This document shows positions 11,336 through 25,845 of a DNA stretch of 64,000 nucleotides, piece by piece; position 1 is the first letter of the stretch; each line of letters opens with the position of its first letter. The DNA is from Periconia sp. R9002 (Eukaryota; Ascomycota; Dothideomycetes; Pleosporales; Periconiaceae). The position numbers and the translations under genes were made by a program. Under the pieces are notes generated by a model. The model made no database searches and was not told where the DNA came from. It saw only the letters and a program-made list of their open reading frames with translations. The stretch covers positions 62,001-126,000 of the forward strand of contig JAMAHW010000041.1 of NCBI GenBank assembly GCA_023627715.1, in the 5' to 3' direction.

Positions 11336-13538
11336 ATGGTCTCCCAAAACGTCAACAAGACAGGCCTCCATCCGGCCGGAGTCCAGTGAGCATTCTCCTC
11401 CCCCTTCATTCTTCGCCCTCTGCACCTCTTAGAGACCCGTGCCATGAATGTTTCGTTTTGAGCAAACAACTAATCTTTACGAAAAAGACCTTCCAATCAA
11501 GAACATACCGAGATTGAGGAAGAGCTCCACGACCGTGCACACATCGACTACGACCGTGTAGCCATTGTAAGTTGGATTCACCACTATCATAACCCAATCA
11601 ACCATTGCCCGTCATGACTGACCCTTTTCCCCTCTCCTAATAGGTCGCCAATCCGTCAGTAGCAGCTCTCTACGAAGATGCCCTAGTCTACGAGTCGGGC
11701 TCAGCCATCACATCAAGTGGTGCTCTTTCAGCATATTCAGGTGCCAAGACGGGCCGTTCACCCTCGGACAAGCGCATCGTGGACGAAGAGTCGTCGAGAA
11801 AAGACGTCTGGTGGGGTCCTGTGAACAAGCCCATGTCGACTGATGTAAGAATTCCCCCCTTTGCTCATTTCCCTTACTCGGCGAAACCAAGTGCTCGGCC
11901 GCGTGTGAAGGCGTTGGTTGCCAGGCGGACGTCATGCAAACCACGCAGTAGCCGAGCGCCTACGGTGCCGAGACCCCTGCAACCCGCCTGCTAGTCTCAC
12001 TTCCCCGCATAGTCGATGCATCGCAGCCAGTCATCAGCCCCCCCTTCTCAGCCTCTCTGGGCAACCTCTCACGTGTGCCATCGAAACTTTGTTTTCTCAT
12101 CTCGTGCTGACACGGCCTGCAGGTCTGGCGCATCAACCGTGAGCGTGCCATTGACTACCTCAACACCCGCAACCGCATCTATGTCGTCGATGGCTTCGCA
12201 GGATGGGACGAGCGCTACCGCATTCGCGTGCGTGTCGTCTGCGCCCGTGCCTATCACGCTCTTTTCATGCGCAACATGTTGATCCGCCCCTCCAAAGAGG
12301 AACTCGAACACTTTCACCCCGATTATGTCATCTACAATGCCGGTGCTTTCCCTGCCAACAGGTACACAGCTGGCATGACTTCATCGACGTCCGTCGCCAT
12401 CAACTTCGCCGAGAAGGAAATGGTCATCCTCGGAACGGAATACGCAGGGGAGATGAAAAAAGGCATTTTCACCGTCTTGTTTTATGAGATGCCTGTAAAA
12501 CACAACGTCCTTACTCTACATTCGTCCGCGAATGAGGGCCAAAATGGCGATGTTAGTGTCTTCTTCGGTCTCTCTGGAACCGGCAAGACAACTCTCTCGG
12601 CTGACCCCAAGCGTGCTCTCATCGGTGATGATGAGCACTGCTGGAGCGACAAGGGTATCTTCAACATTGAGGGCGGCTGCTATGCTAAGTGCATTGGTCT
12701 GTCGGCTGAAAAGGAGCCTGATATCTTTGGAGCCATCAAGTTCGGTGCAATTCTTGAAAACGTTGTTTTTGATCCCGTATCACGTGTCGTGGATTACGAA
12801 GACGACACTTTGACCGAGAACACCCGTTGCGCATACCCTATCGAATACATCGAGAACACCAAGATCCCCTGCATTTCCGACAACCACCCCAAGAATATCA
12901 TCCTCCTCACCTGCGATGCCCGCGGTGTGCTACCTCCCATCTCTAAGCTCAGCAAGGAGCAGACCATGTACCACTTCATCTCTGGTTACACCTCCAAGAT
13001 GGCTGGAACCGAACAAGGTGTCACAGAACCACAGGCTACCTTTTCCTCGTGCTTCGCCCAGCCATTCTTGGCCCTTCACCCCATGCGTTATGCTAAGATG
13101 CTGGCGGAGAAGATTGAAGAGCACAAGGCGAATGCTTGGCTCTTGAACACTGGTTGGGTCGGCGCCGGTGCCACCACTGGCGGAAAGTAAGTGACAAAAC
13201 AAATCACCAGCACTCCAATTGAATCATACTAACTTGGTATCAGGCGCTGCCCCCTCAAGTACACTCGTGCTATTCTCGATGCCATCCACTCCGGCGAGCT
13301 CGCACAGTCCGAGTACGAAACCTACGAAACCTTCAACCTCTCCGTCCCCAAGTCCTGCCCCAACGTTCCTGACGAGCTACTCAACCCGGCCAAGTCATGG
13401 AACGGCACCGCGGACTTCAAGGGTGAGGTCGAGAAACTTGGCCGCTTGTTCATGGAGAACTTCAAGAAGTACGAAGACGAGGCCACGACAGAAGTCGTCA
13501 AGGCTGGTCCTCACGTATGCTGCTGCCCCAAGCACTAG
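11336..13538 (+). CDS. ATP-dependent phosphoenolpyruvate carboxykinase, 562 aa
   Basis: Five exons: 11336-11385, 11488-11566, 11644-11844, 12123-13186, 13244-13538 (1689 nt). It converts oxaloacetate plus ATP to phosphoenolpyruvate, ADP and CO2, the committed cytosolic step of gluconeogenesis from acetate, fatty acids or amino acids. The P-loop GLSGTGKTT (about residue 259) and the metal/ATP motif LIGDDEHCW are intact. The N-terminus ([17 protein letters not shown]) and the [10 protein letters not shown] segment match fungal ATP-PEPCK (Pck1/AcuF). Exon 1 ends within the codon for Gln17 and joins the AAAAAG acceptor at 11487. Intron 3 is long (278 bp). The C-terminus ends in an unusual CCCPKH. 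Expression is normally glucose-repressed and induced by C2 sources in this family. Confidence 0.95.
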
Positions 13539-14386
13539 ATTCTTTATCCTTTCTTTTCCATGTCTATTTATGCGATCGGTTAACTTTCTTCTCACGACAT
13601 GACAGATTGCCTGAAGATCTTCTTTACATCTATTTCCTCCTTCATCGATCGATTCACGGATCGACGCTGCACGATTTCTCTTGATATCTTACATACCACG
13701 ATTCCATCTTGCTTATCTCTTTATGATTTTACTCATATCCTGATCTTCTTCCTGTTTCTTTCAACTGGTGGTTATTCATTTCCTTTGATGTATCTTAATT
13801 CTCATCGAGGTCCTGTTGACCTGGTAGTATCAACCAAAATTCGCACGACGATGCCACATGGCGGCTGACACGGCAGTGTCTGAGATGAATGGAGAAGCAT
13901 GATCTGAATGCCATTGAATAGCGTGGGCTGCCGGAGTGGATTCCATAATTTCTTTCGAGGAGTGCAAGACATGACCATTTGCATGAGCCAGGTAGCAAAA
14001 TATATATCCCATTAACAGCTTTGCAAAACAACGTCTTCAAATTCAATCTGAAAACCCGTTCTAATTGTCGTCAAATGTCACTACATCACGCGCAGTAATA
14101 GGCCGAATCTACTCCGACCTATTTTACCACCCATAAATAAGTAACATTGTGAAAATGGGGGAAGCAGAGAGCATCATTTCTATATAGAGTACAGCACAAA
14201 TAACAGCCCACAAAAAGTAGATGTTGTGTGTTCAACGGCTGTCTGCATTCCAATGTACATTTCAAGTGCAGATCCGTCATTATCGATATGAATGCTTAAA
14301 ATGGACTAGCGCCTTCTCATTAGCGAGGAGACAGGGGTTGGGGAAGCTCTCAGTGCACAGTACATCACAAAGCAATCATCATCACC
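13539..14386. other. Spacer, no gene seen
   Basis: Pyrimidine-rich 3' flank of PEPCK followed by the upstream region of the TAPT1-family gene. Nothing coding recognised. Confidence 0.5.
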
Positions 14387-14467
14387 ATGCCTCCGACCTA
14401 CGTGGAAGACCTGTCACGCAATGAGAGAATCCGATTTAAGAATAAATACTGGAATACGCGCAGCTGA
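14387..14467 (+). promoter_or_regulatory. Upstream ORF overlapping the TAPT1-family start
   Basis: An ATG in good context (CATCACCATGC) at 14387 opens 26 codons ending at TGA 14465-14467, in a different frame from the main ORF that begins at 14421. It would overlap the main start by 47 bases and could reduce its translation. A missed upstream exon or a sequence error would be an alternative explanation. Confidence 0.5.
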
Positions 14468-17297
14468 GCAACTCCCAACCCCTAGCTTGTCTCCCCAATC
14501 CTCGGAAACCTCCTCTACAGGGTTGAACAACGCCGGACATCCGCCAAACAGCGCGAACGATGGACTCCCAGATACAAATGAAACCCTAAATCCAAGAAGC
14601 CGTGTCGGTGGCATTGCCACCAACGATGAGGCGATACTTTCGGACACAAGCGATCGGTCACGGCCCCTTCCGCAAATCAGACGACCTGGAGACAGCAGGA
14701 GGAAGAGTAGCGTTTCCGACCACGACAAGATCCTCAAACTCAGCCCGAAGCAGATCTTTGAGTTGACCAACGAACCTGCCAGTATACCTGTGCGAGCAGC
14801 GACCCCTATACCCGAGGATGCGTCTGAGGAACAAACCGCAGTGGAGAATGGCATAGGTCTGGGCGTGCAATCAGATCAAGGTGTAGACGGGAGGAAGAGG
14901 GGCAGTTCTCAGACTCGGGAGCCACGGTCGTCCAAAGAAGTTGTCGCTATCAAAGGACAGGCTGTCGAATTGAAGCATAGCCGCCATCCAGGCGTTGGAA
15001 GATCCCTGACGACGCCCGTCATGCGAAGAACACGGTCGAGCCAAAAATCACCTGGACAGCCAAATGCATATGAGAGTGAGGAGAAACTGACGACCAAGGA
15101 CAGTCGCGAGCCCAGAGAAACCTTGAAAGCCCCTCCTCAGGACAGAAGAGCCGACGCTTCTTCGCCTCTTCTTCCAGCATCTATGCCTTTACCACCTATG
15201 TCTATGCCCTCCTTTCTTTCGCTTGAACTGTCCTCAGCCCGACCCTCTCCGCTGTACATATACCGATCATCAACTTCCGATTTTCCATATGAATCCTCGA
15301 AAATTAAATATGAGCGCTTGGTCAATTTCCTTCTTCTCCCTCCGAAACTAGAAGCTATATTGGCTTTTGGGGCCTTTGCCTGTCTGGATGCATGGATGCA
15401 TGTTCTTACTATTCTACCCCTGCGCTTTGTGATTGCTGTCTGGATTTTGATCAAATGGTGGGTGTCAGTCATCATAAAAGAAATGCGGGATATCTTCAAC
15501 TTTATATACAGCGGGTTACCAAGAGTGTGGAAGAGGAGAAAGAACACAGACGCACCGACGCCCGTTTTAAGTACACCGGCAGATGAAGAGCCGCCAGCAC
15601 AGTCACGCAGGCCTTCCATTAGCGCCGAAGCTCCGCCCGCTGGCTCGACGACGGCGAGAGAAAATGGTCATAACATTGCAACCTTCAGGTTCCCCGACCC
15701 AAGGCAATTCCCTGCGAAACGGACGCGCAATCGGTATCGTCACCGTAGGACCAAGTCAACACCTTCTGCTCTCCTTCCTAGCCATAAAGCCGACATATTG
15801 AAGGGGCTTTTGGTCATTTCTAGCTGCGCTGTGCTGATGCGATTCGATGCCAGTAGAATGTACCATGGGATTCGCGGACAATCTGCGATTAAGCTATACG
15901 TCATTTACAACGTTCTCGAAGTCTGCGATCGGCTGCTGTCTGCGCTTGGGCAAGATGTCTTGGAGTGTTTATTCTCTCGGGAAACGCTCGATCGAAATGC
16001 AGATGGTCGTAGCAAAGTTTTGCGTCCTTTCTGGATGTTCGTGCTCGCACTGGTTTATAATGTTGCGCACGCCACGGCCCTCTTTTACCAAGTCATTACC
16101 CTCAACGTGGCGGTTAACTCTTATTCGAACGCTCTATTAACACTTCTTATGTCTAACCAATTTGTCGAAATCAAAGGTACGGTCTTCAAGAGATTCGAGA
16201 AGGAAAATTTGTTCCAAATAACATGCTCTGATATTGTCGAGCGCTTCCAACTGTGGCTGATGCTTCTCATTATTGCAATGCGCAATATTGTCGAAGTGGG
16301 CGGTCTCAGCATATCATCTTCTTCATTCTTCTCCACCGGACTTGGAGGGAGTACCCCGAATGCTACCGCGTCGGCACCCTTCTCGGCAAGCAGCATCCTG
16401 CCCATGAGCTTCACCATCTTCCCAAAATGGATTGGGCAGGTGTTGAACCCATTTTTGCTGGTGTTGGGCAGCGAGATGGCCGTCGATTGGCTAAAGCATG
16501 CATACATCACCAAGTTCAACCTAACCAAACCGGAAATATATGGAAAATTTCTGGACGTATTGGCCAAGGACTACTATTCCGACGTAAGAGTTCCTCTGGA
16601 ATCCCACTTCACGGTTGCTAACAATTTCTTTGTAAAGGCCTTCACTGACCAGAACCTCACCCGACGACTTGGTCTCCCCGTCCTCCCCCTTGCCTGCCTC
16701 TTCATCCGCGCCGCAATCCAAACTTACCACATGTTCCTCGCAACGCACATGCCACTCCCCTTCCCAGCCTCAAGCACATCGTTAAGCTCCGACGTCCCAC
16801 CGACGTCATCCCCAGCCCTCGCCCACATCGATCAAATCTTCCGTCGCGCTCTCGGCCGCAGTGCTTTTGGCGCTGGCTCCTCTCCCTCGTCTTCGCAGCC
16901 CCAACAACCCTGGTGGAACCCCCACAGTTGGAGCTTCGACGACGCCATCGCCGCCAGCACCATGCTCACCGTCTTCCTCATCGGCTACCTCTTCTTCCTC
17001 GCCTTCAAGCTCATCCTCGGCATGTGCCTTCTCAAGGTCGCGCGAGGTCGCTACAGTGCGATGAAAGAGCGCGAGCGCGCTAGCGTCGAGGTCTCGGGCA
17101 AGTACATTGGTGGATGGGGCGTTGCAGGTGTGGACGAGGAGAAGAGGAAGTGGATCTACAACGACGATCCGGAGGGGCTGAAGCGGTTGAAGGAGAGGGA
17201 TGAGAAGGAGAAGGCGAGAGTGGAGAAGGAGCGCGAGAAGGGGACGAGCTTCGGGCATGTCGAGCGGTACGCTATGGTTGCTAAGAGGATTTGGTAG
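14421..17297 (+). CDS. TAPT1/Emp65 family (DUF747) membrane protein, 958 aa
   Basis: A single long ORF. The first 290 residues are polar, Ser/Pro-rich and probably disordered. The TAPT1 core begins near residue 295 with LVNFLLLPPKLE and a hydrophobic span with DAWMHVLTILPLR. Further features follow: ILKGLLV (about 455), RMYHGIRGQSAIKLYVIYN, the VCDRLL..GQDVLE block, FWMFVLALVYNVAHA, and a late span MLTVFLIGYLFFLAFK (about 846). The C-terminal 90 residues are basic and charged. Yeast Emp65 and plant/animal TAPT1 are ER proteins tied to protein quality control and cilium-related roles; in fungi an ER role is likely. The start at 14421 is uncertain because of an overlapping upstream ORF. Confidence 0.9.
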   Translation: MRESDLRINTGIRAAEQLPTPSLSPQSSETSSTGLNNAGHPPNSANDGLPDTNETLNPRSRVGGIATNDEAILSDTSDRSRPLPQIRRPGDSRRKSSVSDHDKILKLSPKQIFELTNEPASIPVRAATPIPEDASEEQTAVENGIGLGVQSDQGVDGRKRGSSQTREPRSSKEVVAIKGQAVELKHSRHPGVGRSLTTPVMRRTRSSQKSPGQPNAYESEEKLTTKDSREPRETLKAPPQDRRADASSPLLPASMPLPPMSMPSFLSLELSSARPSPLYIYRSSTSDFPYESSKIKYERLVNFLLLPPKLEAILAFGAFACLDAWMHVLTILPLRFVIAVWILIKWWVSVIIKEMRDIFNFIYSGLPRVWKRRKNTDAPTPVLSTPADEEPPAQSRRPSISAEAPPAGSTTARENGHNIATFRFPDPRQFPAKRTRNRYRHRRTKSTPSALLPSHKADILKGLLVISSCAVLMRFDASRMYHGIRGQSAIKLYVIYNVLEVCDRLLSALGQDVLECLFSRETLDRNADGRSKVLRPFWMFVLALVYNVAHATALFYQVITLNVAVNSYSNALLTLLMSNQFVEIKGTVFKRFEKENLFQITCSDIVERFQLWLMLLIIAMRNIVEVGGLSISSSSFFSTGLGGSTPNATASAPFSASSILPMSFTIFPKWIGQVLNPFLLVLGSEMAVDWLKHAYITKFNLTKPEIYGKFLDVLAKDYYSDVRVPLESHFTVANNFFVKAFTDQNLTRRLGLPVLPLACLFIRAAIQTYHMFLATHMPLPFPASSTSLSSDVPPTSSPALAHIDQIFRRALGRSAFGAGSSPSSSQPQQPWWNPHSWSFDDAIAASTMLTVFLIGYLFFLAFKLILGMCLLKVARGRYSAMKERERASVEVSGKYIGGWGVAGVDEEKRKWIYNDDPEGLKRLKERDEKEKARVEKEREKGTSFGHVERYAMVAKRIW

Positions 17298-20200
17298 GGT
17301 TTTGGTTTGTGCGAGCGCAGTATTCTTCTTCTTCTCCTTCTTCTTCCTCGGCAATACGTGTTGTGTGCCCTTCATACCTTGATCTTTTGTCGTCGTCACC
17401 GTCCTCGTCTTCGTTGGCAAAACTGTCTACTGCCATACTATAGTCGTTCAGAATCTAGATTGCATGAAAATAAATAAATTAGATATTATCTAACCCTCTC
17501 TCTCTATACAAGGCTCTACATCCCACTCAAATCCCATCAGAAAAGAAAAACAATCAACCCAGTAGAAAAATCATTACCCACGTGTTTGAGATGGGCTAAT
17601 AAACAGGACTGGCGAAATCTTTTCATAAGATGTATTCCTCCCTCCCTCCTTCATTCTCTCTTTTTTTTTCTGTGCGTGCCTTGCATCTAAATTTTGACGA
17701 ATCCATGTATGCAACATACATTTATCATCTACATACCCCATACCCTTTTTTTTCACTTATCCAAACGATACTTTCAACATCATGTTCTTATCACATGTCC
17801 GCATAACCAACCCAAACAACCCTAGGTCCAAAAAAAGATTTTAATTAACCCGTTTCCTTTCAATTGTACATAGGAACGGAAATGCTCAAGGTCCCTCACT
17901 CCCTGCCTGGGCAGGTTTGGGCGCTTGACTATATGTGTGTACGTGTGTGTATGCGTGTGTGTTAAGATAAATATGTATGTATGTATGTATACAGACAGAC
18001 AGTTTTTTTTGTGGGAGGGTGGGGGTGTTGGAAAGAAATAAGGGAGTGAGTGGGTGAGGAAGAGTTAGACAATATATGTATGTATATATAGGGAAGGAAG
18101 GAAGAAGGGGATAGGGTTCTATTCTGTTGTGTTTTGGGGGGGTTTTTTTAAAAAATGGAAAATTGTTTATAATGGGTTGACTGAGTTTCCATCGCGGTGG
18201 GGGGTTTTTGAGTTTGGTTGGTTGGTTGGGGTGATGTGGGTGGGTTGTTTTTTTGCTTGGCTGGGTGGGTAGTTTTCTGCTAAGATGGGAAATGGGATCA
18301 CGGTATAGTTATATGAAGTTGTTAATGGGGGGTGATTTCAGAGGGAAGGGGAGTTGGGTGGCGTCTTGATGTTGATGAATGACGTGGTTATTTTGGCGGG
18401 ATGAGGTGGGTTTATTTCCCTTGGGTAGTGGGTTGGAACAAGAGAATAGGGAAAGAGAGGATGGAGTTTGTATAGTTAGTGAGAAAGATGGAGTAACTAG
18501 GTACTTAGTTGATGGATTGTTTAGAGGGAGTGAACTATGCGAGAAGAGGGTTTTGCATGGGTTAGGCTAACATTTGATGGGGAGTTATTTTATGCGGATG
18601 GGTTTTTGGCTTATGTGGGATGGAGAAGGTATGATGAGTGTACATGGAAATTTGAGAAGAGTAATGGATGAACTTGCGGTATCAGCACGGGGAAAAAAAA
18701 ACTTACAAAGACGTATGAGTGGCATTGAGTGCAATATGCCGTTGGAGGGAGGCATCATGACGACTACAGTGCTCACTCACCAGAACACCAAGCCTCGAGG
18801 CTCAACATCCACGAATTCTCACCTTCTCTGACATCACAAAACATCACATCACAATCGCAAAAAGTCCAATCACGAATCTACCGACACCCCCCCCCCCCCC
18901 CCAAGCAAGCTACGCGCCCCCCACTCGAAATCCTACCATCGTCTTTTCGTATTGCATCCCGGAACCATCGACTCCCCCCCGGGTGGGAAAATTAACGATC
19001 CAAGACTCCGCGCTTTTTCAGCGCTCACCCAACCCCGAGGACCGAAAGAAGGAAGAAGGACTCGTATCGTATAGTGTTGTTTCGCTTTCCGGGAACCGAG
19101 CCGAGGGGAAGGAATCCCGTTGAGGAATACAGTAGTGAGGTGCGGTTCCGGGGCGTTGGGCCGAAAGGGGAGGCCTGATCATGCTTAGAGTTGTGGGAGG
19201 GAGGGAGGGAGGGAGAGAGTTTGAAGGTATGTAAGTTCTGGAGGACAGATTGAAGGGGGGGGGGGGGAATAGATGGCTTGGTCTCAAGTTGAAAGACGGG
19301 AGGACGATGAGTGGGAGAAGGGTGGGGGAGAAGAAAGGAGTATGGAAAGTAGGTCACGATGGATTCGGCGTTACCGTTGGGGCGGTATGGGTATTACGTG
19401 TGATTCCTGAAGAAAAGGCAGGACACGGCGCTTGCGCGTGAGTGCGCATGAGAGCGCGGAGGAGAAGCTCGGATATCGGATTGGAATGTGCGATTGTGCG
19501 GTGAGTATCAAACGAAGAAAAGGGCATGTCGAGACGGACCTTGGCTCATCCCAAAGGGGCAAACGTCTAGAAGATGTCTAGAAGGTAGATCATCCGTCGC
19601 TCATGCCATCAGCACCGTCATCATCATACCTCATGCATGTAGGTTTGTGAACGTCGTGTTCAAATATGTAACCTACAGTACAATGCCATGCCGTCAGATT
19701 GTCGGGGGCGAGGGCAAGGGTCGTCTGTGGTCGCCCGCGTGAAAGAACCGTGCTGCAATGCAACGCATAGTTACTGTAAGTACACGTCAAAGTCCGCTCG
19801 GTTGCTTGGTGCCATCATCCATGGCATGACTAGGCATTACAATGAGTAAACAGTAGCTGATGGGCTCTTCGGTACGTGGGTCAAATGAAGTGGAGCGCAG
19901 TCATGGCGGTATTCTTTCAACAGAGCCCCGATATAGCGTTGTCCCGAAGGGGGATATTAGAGATGAGTAGATGAAGGACTACTACTGATGATTCGTTGAC
20001 GATGAATGTTGAGAAGAAACGGCGCAATAGCACGATGGTTAGCAGGATAGAATGCCATGCATGCATGCGTGAGTCCAGAAACAGCAATCAGGTCAGACAG
20101 TGGGTCGGTTAGGGCGATGAGTTATTAATGTGAAGGTACATGTAGGTAATGGAATGTGTAGAGTAGAGTAGGATAGAGTAGGGTGTGGCGTTCGGGATTG

Positions 20201-22997
20201 TAAAGATGGGCTGTGGTTTCGGGCTAGAGGTTAGCGCAAATAGCTAGCTTCTAGAGAGACAACGACACGGTTGCCGGACTTTCACCACCAATCCATGTTC
20301 AGTGACGGGAGTCCGACGCTTACTTTGCTGTATAGGGCATCGTGGCCTCAGGCATTATCTATCTCATACGGCGCTTTTGCAAGTAGGTCATGTTGGCGCT
20401 TAGTTGAAAGAAAGCGTCGCCGCTGTAAAGGGACTTGGAAATACCGGCAGACTCATGGCATCTATCCATGGACCATACCTATGCAGAGGGAGGGTTCTGC
20501 ATGACAAGATGCCGGACATGATGGTATCGACGATAAGCGATGCCGACTTTCTCCCATCTTTTCGTACTGTTAGAGAAGCATGCTCGAGCCTTGCCTCGCT
20601 TGGAATAGGTAGAGCAGGGGCTGCACTTCATCCTTGCACATGGCAGCCTCGCGCTCGCATTCGCCCGTCGTTCGTGCTTCTTCGAGCCGAGGAGCCTCAC
20701 CAGCTCGTGGCAACCAGGTCGGTGGTTATGTAGTTGAGGCGGTTGCACGCTGTCGTAGTTTACCATGCATGCCACGTCGTATTGTCACGGTAGAATGCAA
20801 CCAACTGCGAGTACGCAAGACAGAGACTTGGTCTCCATAGAGGGGACAAAACGGAGCTGTTTGAAGGCGTAGGGAATATGGCGTTGGGGCTTGAGATTGT
20901 GGCGTCCCAGGGGGAAGGATTCGTTCCATGTTGAAGGAAAGGGGGATTATGTAAGTAACATAGGTATCACGGAATTCGAATGTTGCAAGAGGGATCAAGC
21001 CAGGTAGTTAGCAGTGACAGACAGGAACATGCTAATAATTGTGAAGGTTATCCACTGTAAAATTGGCAGCGGGAAGACCACGTCGAACAAACCAAACCCC
21101 ACTTACTGCTGGCGACATGCTTCTTCATGCTAGACGTCGCCTTGACACATGTCGCAGTTCAGCTGTGCCGTCCTTTATCTCGATTTTGAATCACCAGTAA
21201 AAAGCAATCATGGAGGGATGCATGCAGCCTTGGATATTGCCATGAGGTTGAGTTGCGGTGGTACAGGTGTCAGCCAGGCCGAAGCAAAAGAGGCGGGAAC
21301 TTAGGGCCAAAACAACGGAGAAGACAAGGCCACGGCAGAAGAAACCGAGAAACGAAAAAAAGGAAGTAGGGATAAGGTTTGAGGAGAAGAAAGTCTAGGA
21401 AAGTGGGTTCGCCGCAAGCGGTGAGTATTGGCGAAGGAACCGTGATACAGATACAGCTGTTCTTGTAGACGGTATGTACCTATATAATCTGTGGCTAGGG
21501 AATGTTTGTGGTGTTGTGATGAGGGTGAGTAGGACCGAAAGATTAGTCGACGGGTCCAGGGTAGTCTTGACCGTTGCAATGGGAGGCATAAAGAAAGCAT
21601 GGGGGGGGGGATGGTGGTGTTGTGTACATGTGCCGCCGTTGTGCAGACGCAGCTAGGCAGTTAGTGGAGTGGGAGTTGAAGGCAGATAGATGGTGTTTCG
21701 GAAACAACTAGGGAGATGCAGATCCGGCTCCAATCGGACAAAAGCCAGAGGCATACATGAGGGCTAGGCCGGATGGGGATGGTGTGGTGGTGATATCCAA
21801 GGCCGGGCTGACTGTGTCATCATCTAGCGCGTAGTTAGGTTGGTTGCTGCTAACCGTTATGGCCATGGGCGTGGTTTGCACTGTACCGTTACCGTACCGT
21901 ACCGTACTGTACTGTACTGTATCCGCGATGCACCAAGCAGATAGGTAGATGGATACATGGATGTACAGGAGAAGTATATCTATGTAGGTATGTAGGTAAT
22001 TATGTAGGTATAGATGCAACCGCGCGAGCAACATATTAGGCGACACTGGCACCTATACATGTAGATGTATACTTGTTTGGGTGTAATAGCTACAGCAATA
22101 TAACGCGATAGATTACTGCGACTCCCTGACAACGTGGTCCCCCGCGTGCCAGACCGGGCTGGGCGTTGTGTGCTCACTGCTCAACTCACTGTCAGACCAG
22201 GCCGGGGGGTCGGTCGGTCGGTCCACTGGACGCCAGAGGCTATCAATGATAGAGAGCTAGGTGTATAGCTTCACTACAGATGCTGAGTAGGTAGACAAGT
22301 GGATGAAACGTGAGGGATGACGGCCGAAGATGAAATGGCTACCTACTTACATACCTAGGTAGGTAGAGTAGATGGTCTTTGCAGAATACCTCTGTACTAA
22401 GCGGGTAGTTGGTAGTCGTCGCAGCGCAATTCACAGGCGCAATACATAGCGGGCGTAGCGGGCAATAGCGTGGCCCCCTCCCCACCCCCCAAAAGTTGAC
22501 CAACGCTGGCCTCTAACAGCGAGCGCTATTACCACCTCCAGTTGGCCCACCGCCGCCTGGACCTGCCAGTAGCCTTCCGCGCCCTACTCCCAAAAAATCT
22601 CCTGGCCTCCTTTCACCCACCTACCTATCTATCTATCTATCCACCTACGCCTTCCCTCCAGCCCTACCCGTCTTCCCAAATACCTACTACACTACCTATT
22701 CTTTCGCTGTCTACTGCACTGTGCGTGCATCCATCCATCCATCCCCTTATACCACCGCCTTCGCCCTCCCCCTTATCCCCCGCCAGAAAAGAAAGGGACC
22801 GCCCCGACCGCCGCCCAGCCAGCCAACCAACCAACCAAACCAAAGGAACCAAAGGAACCATCCATACCTTTGTCCCACTGCCGCCTCGCCCTGCCATCTA
22901 CATACCACAAGAGACTCCCACCCACCCCGACTCTCTCTGAATGTATTCCTAGCGCATCATATCTTATCCATCGAGGCCACTACCATTGTAGCGAACA
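17298..22997. other. 5.7 kb gene-empty, low-complexity tract
   Basis: No ORF here looks coding and I could not build a spliced gene. It holds many simple repeats: (TATG)n and ACAGACAGACAG at 17972-18002, G/T-rich sequence 18000-18550, poly-C 18891-18902, a GGGA array near 19195, poly-G near 19254-19267, GTACC/GTACT pentamers 21881-21921, (CTAT)n 22621-22641 and CATC repeats near 22728-22744. The last 500 bases are strongly pyrimidine-rich and probably the kinase promoter/leader. An unannotated non-coding transcript is possible. Confidence 0.5.
21881..21921 (+). repeat. Pentanucleotide array (CCGTA/CTGTA)
   Basis: About eight tandem 5-bp units, first CCGTA-type then CTGTA-type, showing a single-base change spread through the second half of the array. 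Confidence 0.8.
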
Positions 22998-25018
<2,021 letters not shown>

Positions 25019-25845
25019 ACTTTCGCCCTATTCTCCTACCCGCGACGGCGTCACGATTTCCATTTCGCTTTCCTCTCGGAGTCCATGTACCTGCGCGGCG
25101 TTGGTGGATGGCGTATTCTGGCATTGTTCAGTTCTCTGATCCTAGCCACCTCGGCTGCATCATTTTCGATTTTGGATACGATTCAGCATTAAATCTACCT
25201 GCATATACCTTTCCGCCGTTTGGGTAGTCGGCGTTGTTGATGGAGGTAACTTGTGAGCGCAGTCGTTTTTTGCATACAGGGCGTACAGACCGATCCAGGT
25301 CTGTATTCTGCAGCTCCTCAAGGCAGATGAGTTGATCAAAGAAGAGACGTATAGTTGGAGGATTCTGGAGCAACATGTACATTTTTTATTGTTTAAAGGG
25401 ATTCAAGGAATGGGAAGGTTTGGAGCCATGTACAAAGGATGAGAACGCTGTTGTCAAAGGCCAAAGTTGGCACAATCTGTAAGAGATGGACGAAAGGCTA
25501 CACCGTCGATATCACCACTTATATACCCATACACTCTAACGCTTTTTTTGGTCTGACAATCTGGATTCGACACACTGTGCTTGGTGTTTTTCTTTGCCGA
25601 TGGTGATTGTGTTTCCTGGTCTGTAATTCAGCTCAGCTAGGAGAGGCCGTTGATGATGTCGCTTGATCGAATTGACCACGACATTTTACCCAAACTCTAG
25701 ATCACGTAAGGAGGTTTGCGGCCGTTTTCTCGCGTGGGGACGTTTGTAGTCAGTGGATGTTGTAATGCATGACATCACTCAAGCATGAAACTAAGAACAG
25801 TCTTTCGGAGTGGCCGTAGTGTGTATTCATGGTACATACTATGTA
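25019..25845. other. Spacer, no gene seen
   Basis: 3' flank of the kinase gene. No coding region recognised. Confidence 0.45.

Noticed and set aside
17298..22997. Several ORFs of 60-130 codons in the gene-empty tract
   Set aside because: All arise from low-complexity or repeat sequence; no splice model joined them into a protein with a recognisable domain.
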